Assembly: GCF_900128455.1 (NCBI RefSeq)
Contig: NZ_LT635783.1
Location: 1,390,919-1,454,918 of the forward strand
Direction of reading: 5' to 3'
From: Bacteroides mediterraneensis
Lineage (GTDB): Bacteria; Bacteroidota; Bacteroidia; Bacteroidales; Bacteroidaceae
Length of the DNA: 64,000 bases
Below, in pieces: positions 16,700 to 25,837 of this stretch. The position numbers and the translations under genes were made by a program. Under the pieces are notes generated by a model. That model was not told the origin of the DNA and searched no databases. It saw only the letters and a program-made list of their open reading frames with translations. Numbering within the stretch: position 1 is the stretch's first letter; each line of letters begins with the position of its first letter.

Positions 16700-17338
16700 A
16701 TGCCGCTTCTGAAAATATGGAACGAAGATAACGGACTGTGGGGAATCTGGCATGTGACGGAAACACCGGAGGAACTGCGGGCTTGTCTGTCGGATGCGAC
16801 GGTTTCTCAGGAACTGGAGATGTTGAAGGCTCCTTCACGGAAGCTGGAATATCTGGCGGTAAGGGTACTGCTGAAAGCAATGCGGGGAAGGGAGGTCCGG
16901 ATTGGACATGAACCTTCTGGAAAGCCTTTTCTATGGAATGAACCTTGTCGCATATCCATCTCCCATACGAAAAATTATGTGGCAGTAGGCTTGCATGCGA
17001 CTGCTTCGCCTGGGATTGATATCGAGACGTATGGGGAAAGAGTACGGAAAGTAGCGTCTCGTTTTGTCCGGGAAGATGAAATGCCGGGTAGGGAACGCAT
17101 GGAGCCTCAGGAGGAATTATACCAGTTGCTGCTGCATTGGTCTGCCAAGGAGACCATGTTCAAGGTGATGGATTGTAGGGAAGTGGATTTTTTGGAGCAC
17201 CTGAAAGTGAAGCCTTTCCCGCTGGCTTTTTCAGGCACTTTCGGAGGGGAATCTTTCCGTCTGAAGGAAAAACGACATTTTATGATTCATTATTTGATAC
17301 ATCCGGAGTTTGTCTGTACGTACTGTGTTGACACATGA
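16700..17338 (+). CDS. 4'-phosphopantetheinyl transferase superfamily protein
   Basis: 212 residues with the family signatures GIDIETYGERV (the Mg-binding Asp and Glu) and HWSAKETMFKVMD (the W-x-x-K-E-x-x-x-K core), separated by the expected 40-50 residues. The upstream RISISHTKNYVAVGL is the usual preceding strand. It attaches the phosphopantetheine arm to an acyl carrier protein or carrier domain. The start is only 2 bases after the gldE stop, suggesting coupling. Whether it is the housekeeping AcpS-type enzyme or serves a special pathway is unclear; no synthase gene is nearby. Confidence 0.88.
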   Translation: MPLLKIWNEDNGLWGIWHVTETPEELRACLSDATVSQELEMLKAPSRKLEYLAVRVLLKAMRGREVRIGHEPSGKPFLWNEPCRISISHTKNYVAVGLHATASPGIDIETYGERVRKVASRFVREDEMPGRERMEPQEELYQLLLHWSAKETMFKVMDCREVDFLEHLKVKPFPLAFSGTFGGESFRLKEKRHFMIHYLIHPEFVCTYCVDT

Positions 17339-17382
17339 CGGAGAATACAAATGCAGAAAGATTTTGTTTTTAAGGAAAAAAG

Positions 17383-20382
17383 ATGAACAAGAAGTTGCGT
17401 AAAACCATTCGGCTGACAGCTATTTCATTCGGTGCGTTACTGGCTGTTTTCTTGTTGGCCGTAGCAATTGTGGTGAATTTTATTTTTACGCCGGAGAAGT
17501 TGACTCCGGTAGTGCTGAATGTGGCTAACCGTACGCTGAATGCCCATTTGCAGATGGAAAAGGTGGAGCTGACATTTTTCTCTACTTTCCCGCGGTTCGG
17601 GCTGAAGGTCACTGACGGGGTTTTGGTATCCAAAGCCATCAACGATACGTTGTGGCAGAAAACAGATTCCCTGCTTTCTTTCAAGAAATGTGTGGTAGTG
17701 GTGAATCCTGTAGATTATTTATGGAAACATAAAATCAGTCTGCGTTACTTGGGTTTGGAGGATGCCACGGTATATGCTTTCACGAACAAGGAAGGAAAAA
17801 GCAACTGGGATATCGTGAAGAGTACGTCCGACCAGCTGGAGGAGGATACAGTGTCGCAAAGGGATACAACCATCCAGGAAATAGATATCAATCGTGTCTC
17901 ACTGAAACGGTCTAATGTGACGTTTGACGATCGTAATACCAGGGTTTATACCCGGGTGCAGAATCTGAACCTGACTTTGAAAGCTTCCTTGAAGAAGGAC
18001 TATTCGGCCCTGACTTTAAATTATGACAACGAGAATCTGCTTTTTTGGCAGGATGGCCAACTGCTGGTCAATCATCTGGCCGTGGGGCTGAATGCCAATA
18101 TGCAACTGGACCGTACGTCCCGGAAACTGACCTTTAAAGATACCGGACTGACGTTGAACGGAGTGGCGCTTGACTTGTCGGGAACACTCGGACGGGATAG
18201 TGTCGGCGGACCTGCCCGGGTAGATTTAGGTTACAAACTGCATGCTCCTTCTTTGGAAACGGTTCTGAATATGGTCCCGGAAAGTGTGTTGAAGCGGCAG
18301 AAACTGACAGCCAATGGAGAAGTGATACTGGAAGGAACCTTGAAGGGACTTTATGGCAAAGAATACATGCCGGAGGCCACGTTGAAAGTGAATATCAACA
18401 AAGCTTCCGCCCAATATGCCGGCTTGCCTTATGGGGTGGATGAGCTTACGGCGGAATTCAACGGTTATGTTGATTTGATGCGTCAGAAACCATCGTATGC
18501 TCATCTGAAGATTTTTCAGTTCAAGGGGGCCCATACGGACATTCTGGCCGATGGGAAGGTGGAGGATTTGCTGGGTGACCCTGACATCACATTTCACACG
18601 CGTTCGGAAATTGACCTGACTGCATTGGCCAAGACATTCCCTTTGCAGGAAGGAGTGTCTATCGGTGGACGTGTAGGAGCTGATTTCCGGTTGCGGTGCC
18701 GTCTTTCGTCTATTCAGAAACAAGACTGGGGACGGGTGCGTCTGAAAGGTAAACTGGATATGCAGGACATGTATGTGCGCGATACGACAAAGAATTTTGA
18801 GTTCTCCAGCAATGCCGATTTGCGCTTCATTGGAGAGGATAATCTGGCCGCAAAGGTGACGATACAGAAGGCCGTGCTGCGGGCTTCTTCCTTATCTGCC
18901 GAACTGGACGAATTGAATGCGACCGTAAAATCAACGAATCCTCAGGATACCACTCGTCTGATTGACGTGGAATGTAAGTTGCAGATGAGCCGTCTGAAAG
19001 GAGGAATGGGCGATTCATTGAAGGTGTTTACGAAAAAGGCAAAGGCTTCACTGCATTTGCAGCCAGGTAAACGGAATCCTGCCATGCCGAATGTGAAAGT
19101 GGCTTTGGAGACGGATACGCTTTTCTGCCGGATGGGGCAGATGAAGATGGGAATGGATAAAGGTGGTTTTAACTTGACGGCTGAGAAAATCCGTGACTCT
19201 CTCTGGCTTCCGAAAGGAATTATCGGTTTTAACCGGTTGACATTGCGGACGCCGGAACTAGCTTTGCCGATTAGGATGCGCAAGACTGCGGTTACCGTAG
19301 GCGACCGGAATATTACCTTGAGGAATGCCAGTTTGCGTATCGGACGTTCCAATCTGACGGCCAGTGGGGCGGTATATGGGTTGTATGCAGCCATGAAGAA
19401 GGGTAAGCTCTTGAAAGCCAATCTTGAGATTTCGTCCCGCAACCTGGATTGCAACCAGCTCATCAATGCGTTGAATTTCCCGCAGGATACGCTTCAGGCA
19501 GAAACCGATACGGTGTCAAGTTCCGAACCTTTGCAGTTGTTTGTCATTCCGCCGAAGATAGATTTCGAGCTGAAAACCAACTTGAACAAGGTGACCTACG
19601 GCAATATGGTCTTTGAGCATGTGAAGGGAGAAGTGGATATCCGTAATCAGGCGGTCTATCTGAAGAAGCTGACCATGCGCGGTCTGGAGGCGGATGTGGA
19701 GACCACATTGGTTTATCGTGCCCGTAAGAAGACGCGCGGCTATGCCGGTTTTGATTTCCGGTTGAGGCAGGTAAATATCGGAAAGCTGGTAGATTTCATT
19801 CCTTCCCTTGATACCATTGTGCCGATGTTGCGTTCGTTCAAGGGAATGGTCGATTTTGATGCGGCTGCCGAAGCGGTACTCGATTCTAATCTGAACGTGA
19901 AGATTCCGACGTTAAAAGCAGCCATTCATATCAAGGGAGACAGTCTGGTGCTGATGGATGGAGAAACCTTTGCGGAGATATCCAAGACGTTGATGTTCAA
20001 GAATAAGAAACGGAATGTGTTCGACAGTATTTCGGTGAACCTGACCGTGAAGGATGGAAATGTGACGGTGTATCCTTTCCTGCTTCAGATAGACCGTTAT
20101 AAAGCGGCTGTAGGAGGTACGCAGGGGTTGGACATGAATTTCAATTATCATATTTCCGTGTTGAAATCTCCTTTGCCTTTCAAGGCCGGTGTCAATATTA
20201 CCGGAAATCTGGACAAGATGAAAATACGTATCGGGAAGGCGAAGTATAAAGATGCAGTGACACCTGTGGCCATTCGGAAGGTCGACAGTACCCGTGTCAA
20301 CATGGGACAGGAAATCATTCATAGTTTTGAACGGGTTATGAACCGGGCCTATCGTGGAAGGCTTCCGAATGGAGCGGAGTAA
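17383..20382 (+). CDS. AsmA-family large envelope protein
   Basis: 999 residues. A single N-terminal membrane anchor (AISFGALLAVFLLAVAIVVNF) is followed by a long, repetitive beta-strand region typical of AsmA/TamB-like bridge proteins: FTPEKLTPVVLNVANR and LNAHLQMEKVELTFFSTFPRFGLKV are the characteristic opening, and DTLWQKTDSLLSFKK follows. The C-terminal part (GNLDKMKIRIGKAKYKD) is the conserved end. Members span the periplasm and are thought to help move phospholipid or assemble outer-membrane components; that is family knowledge, not visible here. It follows the transferase by 44 bases. Confidence 0.85.
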   Translation: MNKKLRKTIRLTAISFGALLAVFLLAVAIVVNFIFTPEKLTPVVLNVANRTLNAHLQMEKVELTFFSTFPRFGLKVTDGVLVSKAINDTLWQKTDSLLSFKKCVVVVNPVDYLWKHKISLRYLGLEDATVYAFTNKEGKSNWDIVKSTSDQLEEDTVSQRDTTIQEIDINRVSLKRSNVTFDDRNTRVYTRVQNLNLTLKASLKKDYSALTLNYDNENLLFWQDGQLLVNHLAVGLNANMQLDRTSRKLTFKDTGLTLNGVALDLSGTLGRDSVGGPARVDLGYKLHAPSLETVLNMVPESVLKRQKLTANGEVILEGTLKGLYGKEYMPEATLKVNINKASAQYAGLPYGVDELTAEFNGYVDLMRQKPSYAHLKIFQFKGAHTDILADGKVEDLLGDPDITFHTRSEIDLTALAKTFPLQEGVSIGGRVGADFRLRCRLSSIQKQDWGRVRLKGKLDMQDMYVRDTTKNFEFSSNADLRFIGEDNLAAKVTIQKAVLRASSLSAELDELNATVKSTNPQDTTRLIDVECKLQMSRLKGGMGDSLKVFTKKAKASLHLQPGKRNPAMPNVKVALETDTLFCRMGQMKMGMDKGGFNLTAEKIRDSLWLPKGIIGFNRLTLRTPELALPIRMRKTAVTVGDRNITLRNASLRIGRSNLTASGAVYGLYAAMKKGKLLKANLEISSRNLDCNQLINALNFPQDTLQAETDTVSSSEPLQLFVIPPKIDFELKTNLNKVTYGNMVFEHVKGEVDIRNQAVYLKKLTMRGLEADVETTLVYRARKKTRGYAGFDFRLRQVNIGKLVDFIPSLDTIVPMLRSFKGMVDFDAAAEAVLDSNLNVKIPTLKAAIHIKGDSLVLMDGETFAEISKTLMFKNKKRNVFDSISVNLTVKDGNVTVYPFLLQIDRYKAAVGGTQGLDMNFNYHISVLKSPLPFKAGVNITGNLDKMKIRIGKAKYKDAVTPVAIRKVDSTRVNMGQEIIHSFERVMNRAYRGRLPNGAE

Positions 20383-20394
20383 ATGAATCTCTAT

Positions 20395-20426
20395 TTTGCA
20401 TATTTATCTGAATAATTGTATATTTG
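20395..20426 (+). promoter_or_regulatory. Bacteroides-type promoter of the POT transporter
   Basis: TTTG at 20395-20398 and TATATTTG at 20419-20426 are separated by 20 bases, an excellent match to the Bacteroides -33/-7 pair. Confidence 0.7.
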
Positions 20427-20488
20427 CGAACTAGAGACAGAATATATACGAGTATTAACACTATTAATCATTAAAATCTTCATTATTT

Positions 20489-22045
20489 ATGTTTAACAAG
20501 CATCCTAAAGGTCTGATACCTGCTGCACTTTCTAACATGGGGGAGCGTTTCGGCTACTACATCATGAATGCCGTGCTGGTATTGTTTCTTTGTTCTAAAT
20601 TTGGTATAAGTGAGGAAAAAAGTACACTTATCTATTCATTCTTTTATGCAGGTATCTATCTGTTAAGTCTTGTAGGGGGTCTGATAGCCGACAGAAAGCA
20701 GAATTATAAAGGTACAATCATGGCCGGTCTCGTGGTCATGGCTGTGGGATATATTGCATTATCTATTCCTATTACTGCCAATGCAGGCAATACATCATGG
20801 TTGCTTACACTTACTTGTATTGCCTTGTTCTTCATCGCATTTGGTAATGGTCTGTTCAAGGGAAACCTTCAGGCCATTGTAGGTCAGATGTACGATGACC
20901 TTGAAGCAGAGGCTGCACAGAAGGGAGAAAAGGAACTGATTGAAGCCAAGAGCAAGAGAGATTCCGGATTCCAGATATTTTATGTATTTATCAATATTGG
21001 TGGACTTATCGCTCCGTTTATCGCTCCTCTGTTGAGAAGCTGGTGGCTGAGTGCACACAATATGGTCTACAATGCAGGCCTTCCTGCTCTGTGCCATGAA
21101 TATATAGCGAAAGGTGCAGACGGTATGTCGGCTGAGGCTATGGGAAATTTGAATCAGCTGATGTCACAGTGCGTAGGTGCAACTACCGATATGGCTGCTT
21201 CTTGCGCACAATATTTGCAGATATTTAATGAAGGTATCCATTATTCATTTTTGGCATCTGTAGCCGCAATGCTTATTTCTTTGATTATCTTCTTTGTGAC
21301 CAAGCGTCAGTTCCCAAATCCGGGAAAGAAAGAAGCCGCAGCTGCTGTTACTTATTCAGCCGAAGAAAAGGCTGCCATGGCGAAGGAAATCAAACAGCGT
21401 CTTTACGCTTTGTTTGCAGTGCTGGGTGTGGTTATTTTCTTCTGGTTCTCATTCCATCAGAACGGTACTTCACTTTCACTCTTTGCGAGAGACTTCGTAG
21501 ATACATCTACCATTGCTCCGGAAATATGGCAGGCAGTGAATCCTTTCTTTGTGATTACATTGACTCCGATTATCATGATGATTTTTGGTTCTCTTTCAAG
21601 AAGAGGAAAGGAGATTTCTACTCCGCGTAAGATTGCCATCGGTATGCTCATTGCAGGTCTGGCTTATCTCTTCCTGTCTGCATATTCACTCATTATGGGT
21701 TATCCTTCAGCTGCAGAATATCGGGAACTTCCTATTGACCAGCAGGTAAAGGCAGGAGCATGGGTGTTGATTGTTCTTTACTTCCTGCTTACCGTGGCCG
21801 AGTTGTTTATCTCTCCACTTGGATTGTCATTCGTTTCGAAAGTAGCTCCAAAGCATCTTCTGGGACTTTGCCAGGGATTATGGCTGGGTGCGACTGCTGT
21901 AGGTAATCTTCTGTTGTGGATTGGTCCTCTTATGTATAACGCCATTCCTATCGGATATTGCTGGGCTATTTTCATGATTGTATGTCTCATTTCAATGGGA
22001 GTCATGCTGTTCATGGTAAAATGGCTGGAACGTGTAGCAAAATAA
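20489..22045 (+). CDS. POT-family proton-dependent oligopeptide transporter
   Basis: 518 residues with 12 or more membrane segments. The opening HPKGLIPAALSNMGERFGYY contains the E-R-F-x-Y signature of the POT/PTR family used for proton coupling, and the central FFWFSFHQNGTSLSLFARDF and C-terminal GLSFVSKVAPKHLLG segments also fit. It imports di- and tripeptides with protons. Its base composition looks more AT-rich and less biased in codon use than the preceding AsmA gene. A clean promoter precedes it and a terminator follows, so it is a single-gene unit. Confidence 0.93.
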   Translation: MFNKHPKGLIPAALSNMGERFGYYIMNAVLVLFLCSKFGISEEKSTLIYSFFYAGIYLLSLVGGLIADRKQNYKGTIMAGLVVMAVGYIALSIPITANAGNTSWLLTLTCIALFFIAFGNGLFKGNLQAIVGQMYDDLEAEAAQKGEKELIEAKSKRDSGFQIFYVFINIGGLIAPFIAPLLRSWWLSAHNMVYNAGLPALCHEYIAKGADGMSAEAMGNLNQLMSQCVGATTDMAASCAQYLQIFNEGIHYSFLASVAAMLISLIIFFVTKRQFPNPGKKEAAAAVTYSAEEKAAMAKEIKQRLYALFAVLGVVIFFWFSFHQNGTSLSLFARDFVDTSTIAPEIWQAVNPFFVITLTPIIMMIFGSLSRRGKEISTPRKIAIGMLIAGLAYLFLSAYSLIMGYPSAAEYRELPIDQQVKAGAWVLIVLYFLLTVAELFISPLGLSFVSKVAPKHLLGLCQGLWLGATAVGNLLLWIGPLMYNAIPIGYCWAIFMIVCLISMGVMLFMVKWLERVAK

Positions 22046-22074
22046 ATTTCTCGAAATAGAATTTACTTGTGGAG

Positions 22075-22113
22075 GAGGCTGTTTCAAATTATATTTCAAT
22101 TTGAGACAGCCTC
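22075..22113 (+). terminator. Intrinsic terminator after the POT transporter
   Basis: A 16-bp stem (22075-22090 with 22098-22113, one G-T wobble) with a 7-base loop, beginning GAGGCTGTTTCAAATT, is followed by TTTTATT. Confidence 0.85.
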
Positions 22114-22281
22114 TTTTATTCGATTGTAACCTATAAGTCTACTGATGTTTCTACTTTGAGACCTCATTGTTTTATTTTCTTTCTTCTCCCTTTTATATGC
22201 CATTTGTTTCCGTGTATCAGACTTTCGAGGCTTATGAATAAAATTGAGGTGCAAAGGTATATGTTATGGCAACTATTAAAG

Positions 22282-23179
22282 TAACGTGAGTTCGATATAA
22301 AATTAGAAAATAGACAGTTGTCCGTCATTGACCGTTTCAATCAAGGCCCTTTTTCTGAGCAGAATCTTGTCGGCAATGCTCATTAGCGAGTTCTTCATAT
22401 TGTTTTTAACTTTTGTGACAAGCTGAATGCCATTAAGGAAAAGGTTCTCGAACAGAGCCTGGCCAATATATCCCTTGTCTGCACATAGTTTTCCTTTGAT
22501 GTTTTTCAGAAACTTACCCTGCTTCAAAGGCTCCCGGTCATCCACGTTTCTAGGAGTAAACATAAAATTGAGAATTTCCCCTTTATCATTGATTATCAGA
22601 TGTAGTTTGAATCCGAAGAACCATCCCATAGAACATTTTCCACGCTCGGCAAGTCCTTCAAATGTCTTATGAATAAGGATTCTTTGGTTACGGCAGACAC
22701 GTAAAGGAGTGGAGTCGACAAAACTGATGCCGGTACAGGTTCCCAGTAAAACTTTCTTGATGAAGATGGTCATGGGAAGCAGCACTTCCTTCTCCAGCTC
22801 CACAAAACGGTTATAAGAAACCTGACGCGGAAAAAGGTGTTTCAGATGTTTACAGACATATTCCTTGTAGTAATGCTTGAAACAGCGGAAACCACCGGAG
22901 TGAAACAGGATTAGAATAACCATAATCTCAGCATCATTCATACGGTTAGGTTTGTTACGATGCCTGGTTTTCTTATCCTCAATCATATATTTTTTCTGGT
23001 GCAATGTAAATTCCTTGCAAAAATCATCGGCCATACAATAAATCTCTGTAACTTTAGACTCTGGAAACATAGTGGTAATCGTTTAAATCTTATAATTCAG
23101 CACTATAAATTTAATACTTTTATCGCTATGTTTCTAATTATCACTGAAATATATTTATTACTATTTCGAACTCACGTTA
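22282..23179 (-). mobile_element. Defective IS982-family insertion sequence
   Basis: Perfect 14-bp terminal inverted repeats, TAACGTGAGTTCGA at 22282-22295 and its complement at 23166-23179, bracket about 0.9 kb holding one transposase gene. The element proper may start two bases in (ACGTGAG...), as IS982 ends usually begin AC. The length is roughly 100 bases short of the usual 1 kb, and the transposase C-terminus is missing next to the left repeat, so an internal deletion is likely. No convincing target duplication was found: flanks read ATTAAAG and AGTACAA. Confidence 0.8.
22303..23070 (-). pseudogene. IS982-family transposase, C-terminally truncated
   Basis: 255 residues of a usual 290-300. 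The start MFPESKVTEIYCMADDFC and the DDE residues are retained: Asp in SFVDSTPLRV, Asp in LCADKGYIG and Glu in RALIETVND. After ETVND the family normally continues for about 40 residues, but here it ends GQLSIF and a stop 8 bases before the left inverted repeat. The deletion probably removed the C-terminal helix region, so activity is doubtful. It is the only transposase in the window and marks the edge of a degraded island. Confidence 0.8.
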
Positions 23180-23538
23180 AGTACAAAACTAATATTAGAA
23201 AAAAAATTGATATTCCTGAAGGTGGAGATATTATCTTATTTTTAGTTGAAAAACTAGACTTATAATTGCTTTGTCTTATATTACAAGCATTTATACTGTA
23301 TAGTGTTTGATAATCAGATATATACGAATCTATATTACAAGCTTATTTCTATGGATTACCAATGGTTTAATGGATCGTTTACCTTAATTTCGCATCAAAC
23401 AAATATCTGTAGTCTGATGGTATTATTGCCATAATAATAAATTAATAATAGATCATTAGTGTCCCGATTTTAACGGGACACTAATGAGATTGTCATATAA
23501 TATTGTAAATTGATATCAAATTAAAATTGTGAACTAAT
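23180..23538 (+). promoter_or_regulatory. AT-rich gap with a perfect 14-bp palindrome
   Basis: This gap between the IS and the beta-propeller gene is very AT-rich. TATATTACAAGC occurs twice, at 23277-23288 and 23331-23342. TCATTAGTGTCCCG (23453-23466) and CGGGACACTAATGA (23474-23487) form a perfect 14-bp inverted repeat around ATTTTAA, ending 51 bases before the next start codon. No T tract follows, so it may be an operator or mRNA structure. No clear promoter was found. Confidence 0.55.
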
Positions 23539-24387
23539 ATGAAAGCTTTAAAAACTACATTGTGTGTACTATTTTTGTTTACAACGACATTAATGGCACA
23601 AAACCCTTTTACCGTAAAATCCAATGTAATCATTGATTTTAACATTTCTCATGATGGGAAAATGATGGTTTATAAACAATTGTCGTCCGATGCTACCTCT
23701 ACTGTTTTCATTAAAGATTTAGAAACAGGAAGAGTCACTCCTATTTATAAGAACAGTCTTAAAGACTATAGTGAGTTTGACGCTTCCTCTGGAGTGGATT
23801 TTCTGTCAGACAATGTTATTGTTTTCGGTAAAGAAAAAAACATGGTTTCATTCAATCTTACAGATAAGAAATATAAGAATCTCTTCAGATTACCTGACGA
23901 TGTCATTTTTTCTGTTAAAGCATCTGCTGATGGTAAAAGAGTATATTTCAGTTCGGATGAAACAATGTACTCTTCTCCAACTGAGCGTAGCTCTATTACA
24001 AAAACCAATGAAAAGAGAGGTATAATAATATCAATTGATATCGACTCTAAAGGGAATGCTTATTATACAATATGTAAAAAGGCCAGTAATGATAAATTTC
24101 ATATCTTATGTTATGATGGTCTGAATAAGGAAGAAGACATCACATATAAATTTGATAATATTGTGACCGACCCATATTTGATAGAAAGTACTCCTAATAA
24201 AGATTGTTTTATTGTTGCTGGAAAGAATGGAGTATTTAAGGTTGATTTAACCAACTCCAAGTCAGTAAAATTAATCACCAATGATGGAGAGAATCGTTTA
24301 AACAAAATGCGTTTATCACCGGATGGTAAGACTCTTTATTATCAAACAATAAAAGATAAGAATAAAATTATTACCTTAAGTCTATGA
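23539..24387 (+). CDS. Exported beta-propeller-like (TolB/PD40-type) protein
   Basis: 282 residues with a signal peptide (MKALKTTLCVLFLFTTTLMAQ). Repeated blade-like phrases, ISHDGKMMVYKQLS, ASADGKRVYFSSD and LSPDGKTLYYQTIKD, each with the S-x-D-G-x-x-(V/L)-Y-(F/Y) pattern, indicate a WD40/PD40-like propeller of about six blades, probably periplasmic. The codon use is distinctly AT-rich compared with the genes before 22 kb. It lies just before decayed export genes. In gut Bacteroides such propellers often sit beside HlyD and C39-peptidase transporters, which may explain the grouping; function is unknown. Confidence 0.75.
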   Translation: MKALKTTLCVLFLFTTTLMAQNPFTVKSNVIIDFNISHDGKMMVYKQLSSDATSTVFIKDLETGRVTPIYKNSLKDYSEFDASSGVDFLSDNVIVFGKEKNMVSFNLTDKKYKNLFRLPDDVIFSVKASADGKRVYFSSDETMYSSPTERSSITKTNEKRGIIISIDIDSKGNAYYTICKKASNDKFHILCYDGLNKEEDITYKFDNIVTDPYLIESTPNKDCFIVAGKNGVFKVDLTNSKSVKLITNDGENRLNKMRLSPDGKTLYYQTIKDKNKIITLSL

Positions 24388-24449
24388 TTCCCTAATAAGG
24401 AGTTATACATTTTACTCTTTTATAATAGCTTGTAATAAAAAAGAAACCT

Positions 24450-24668
24450 AACAAAAGAACAGCAAACTGTAAACAGGGTATTGCTCTGATAAGTATCATT
24501 GTAGAATTTGACGGCACTAAACGTGATACTGAAATAAAGAAAAGTCTGAGCAAAGAAGTCGATGACAAAGCTTTGCGGGCGGTAAACATGATACCAAAAT
24601 GAAAGCCGGCAAAAGTTGGTGGAAAAGTCGTAGCCATGGTATATAACATTCCTTTTATTGTAAAATGA
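24450..24668 (+). pseudogene. Remnant of a TonB C-terminal domain protein
   Basis: In one plus-strand frame the translation gives IVEFDGTKRDTEIKKSLSK, EVDDKALRAVNMIPK, then a TGA, then KPAKVGGKVVAMVYNIPF. This is the C-terminal TonB-type domain, whose usual wording is ALRVVxxMPKWKPAKxxGKxV; the Trp codon TGG has become TGA at 24600-24602. No start codon or upstream part of the gene remains. It is therefore a decayed fragment. It sits between the propeller gene and the HlyD remnant. Confidence 0.75.
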
Positions 24669-24691
24669 TTATATAGTAAATAACCAGTACT

Positions 24692-25165
24692 ATGGGCGAT
24701 AATACAGATAATAAAGAAATGATAAGTGAACGTTCTGAGGAAGTGCAGGCCATAATAGACCGTATGCCTACGAGTTGGGTGAAATGGTTGGCACTTGGGA
24801 CCGGTGGTCTTATGGACTGATACTGACACTTGGCTTCCTGATAAAATATCCTGATACAGTTGATGGGGAAATCTCCATGACTGGAACTACTGCTCCTGTG
24901 AGACTGGTGGCCAACAGTAACGGACGGATGATATTGCTGGCAGACAACAGGCAGAAAATGTCTAAAGGTGACGTGATAGCATATATTGTGAGTGGTGCGG
25001 ATTACAGGCTGTGCTGAAGGTGGATTCCTTACTTAAGGACATATACATGAACTGTGACTCGGAATACCCATTGCCTGACAGTCTCATGCTTGGTGATATA
25101 AGTTCGGCATACAGTTCTTTTTATCTGTCGTACATGCAGTATAGCAGGATTATGGGTTCTAAGAG
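24692..25165 (+). pseudogene. HlyD-family secretion protein, frameshifted and truncated
   Basis: From ATG 24692 the reading starts MGDNTDNKEMISERSEEVQ and AIIDRMPTSWVKW, the cytosolic start of a bacteriocin-type membrane fusion protein. A frameshift near 24,800 moves the frame to SYGLILTLGFLIKYPDTVDG (membrane helix) and GRMILLADNRQKMSKGDVIAY, the biotinyl-lipoyl-like part. A second frameshift near 25,008 leads to VLKVDSLLKDIYMN. The sequence then stops near 25,165, with about 250 further residues missing. Two shifts plus a deletion leave no functional protein. It would have partnered the C39 transporter gene that follows. Confidence 0.8.
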
Positions 25166-25177
25166 GAGAAAAATAAC

Positions 25178-25753
25178 ATGCTTTTTAATAGGTTTCCGGT
25201 AGAATATCAGATGGACTCTCAGGATTGCGGACCTGCTTCGCTTAAGATTATAGCAAAATACTTCGGGGAATACTACTCTCTGCAATATCTTCGGGACAGA
25301 TGTGGGATAACCAAGGAAGGAGTGTCATTGCTTGACATAAGCACCAGAGCAGAAAGTATAGGATTGCGTACGCTGGCTATAAAATGTACTATAGACGATG
25401 TGGTAAACATTGTACCTCAGCCTGCCATAGTATATTGGAAAGAAAGTCATTTCATTGTAGTATATGCTACTGACAAAAAACACGTGTGGGTTTCAGATCC
25501 GGCTAAAGGAAAAATAAAATATACCCACGAGGAATTCAGAAAGGGATGGTATCCGAAAGGTGAAGACCATGGGGTATTACTTGCGGTAGAGCCTACAGTG
25601 GACTTCAAGGATAGCAAAGCTGAGAAAGAACAGAAACGGCAATCGGCTCTATGCGAAAGATTCTTCCAAGTTTTACTCTTCAAAGAGCAGCCGATATTTT
25701 ACCTTTCTTCTCGGCTTGATGCTCGGAGCTATCTTATTTCAATGCCAATATGA
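25178..25753 (+). pseudogene. C39-peptidase/ABC peptide exporter, truncated after the peptidase domain
   Basis: 191 residues are readable. The C39 double-glycine peptidase domain is intact to the eye: the nucleophile in MDSQDCGPASLKII, His in KESHFIVVYA and Asp in WVSDPAKGKIKY. After about residue 165 the frame is lost: the next bases read RYFTFLLGLMLGAIL in another frame, the start of the first membrane helix, and then the homology ends at about 25,750. The membrane and ATPase domains (about 500 residues) are gone. The full gene would cut and export leader peptides such as bacteriocins. An isolated, still folded C39 domain is possible but unlikely to matter. Confidence 0.8.
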
Positions 25754-25812
25754 CTAAATTAATATTCTGTTTGATGTATCCTTTTTCTTAGCGGTTTCTT
25801 AAAAGAAATATA

Positions 25813-25820
25813 TACTTTTG
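25813..25820 (+). promoter_or_regulatory. -7 box of the TPR regulator gene
   Basis: TACTTTTG 17 bases before the start codon. The same TACTTTTGCAT sequence recurs before the receptor gene at 27551-27558. Confidence 0.5.
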
Positions 25821-25837
25821 CATCAAAAGGGACAAAT

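Noticed and set aside
22274..23188. Target-site duplication flanking the IS982-type element
   Set aside because: The flanking bases (ATTAAAG and AGTACAA) do not match over 7-9 bases, so no duplication was claimed.
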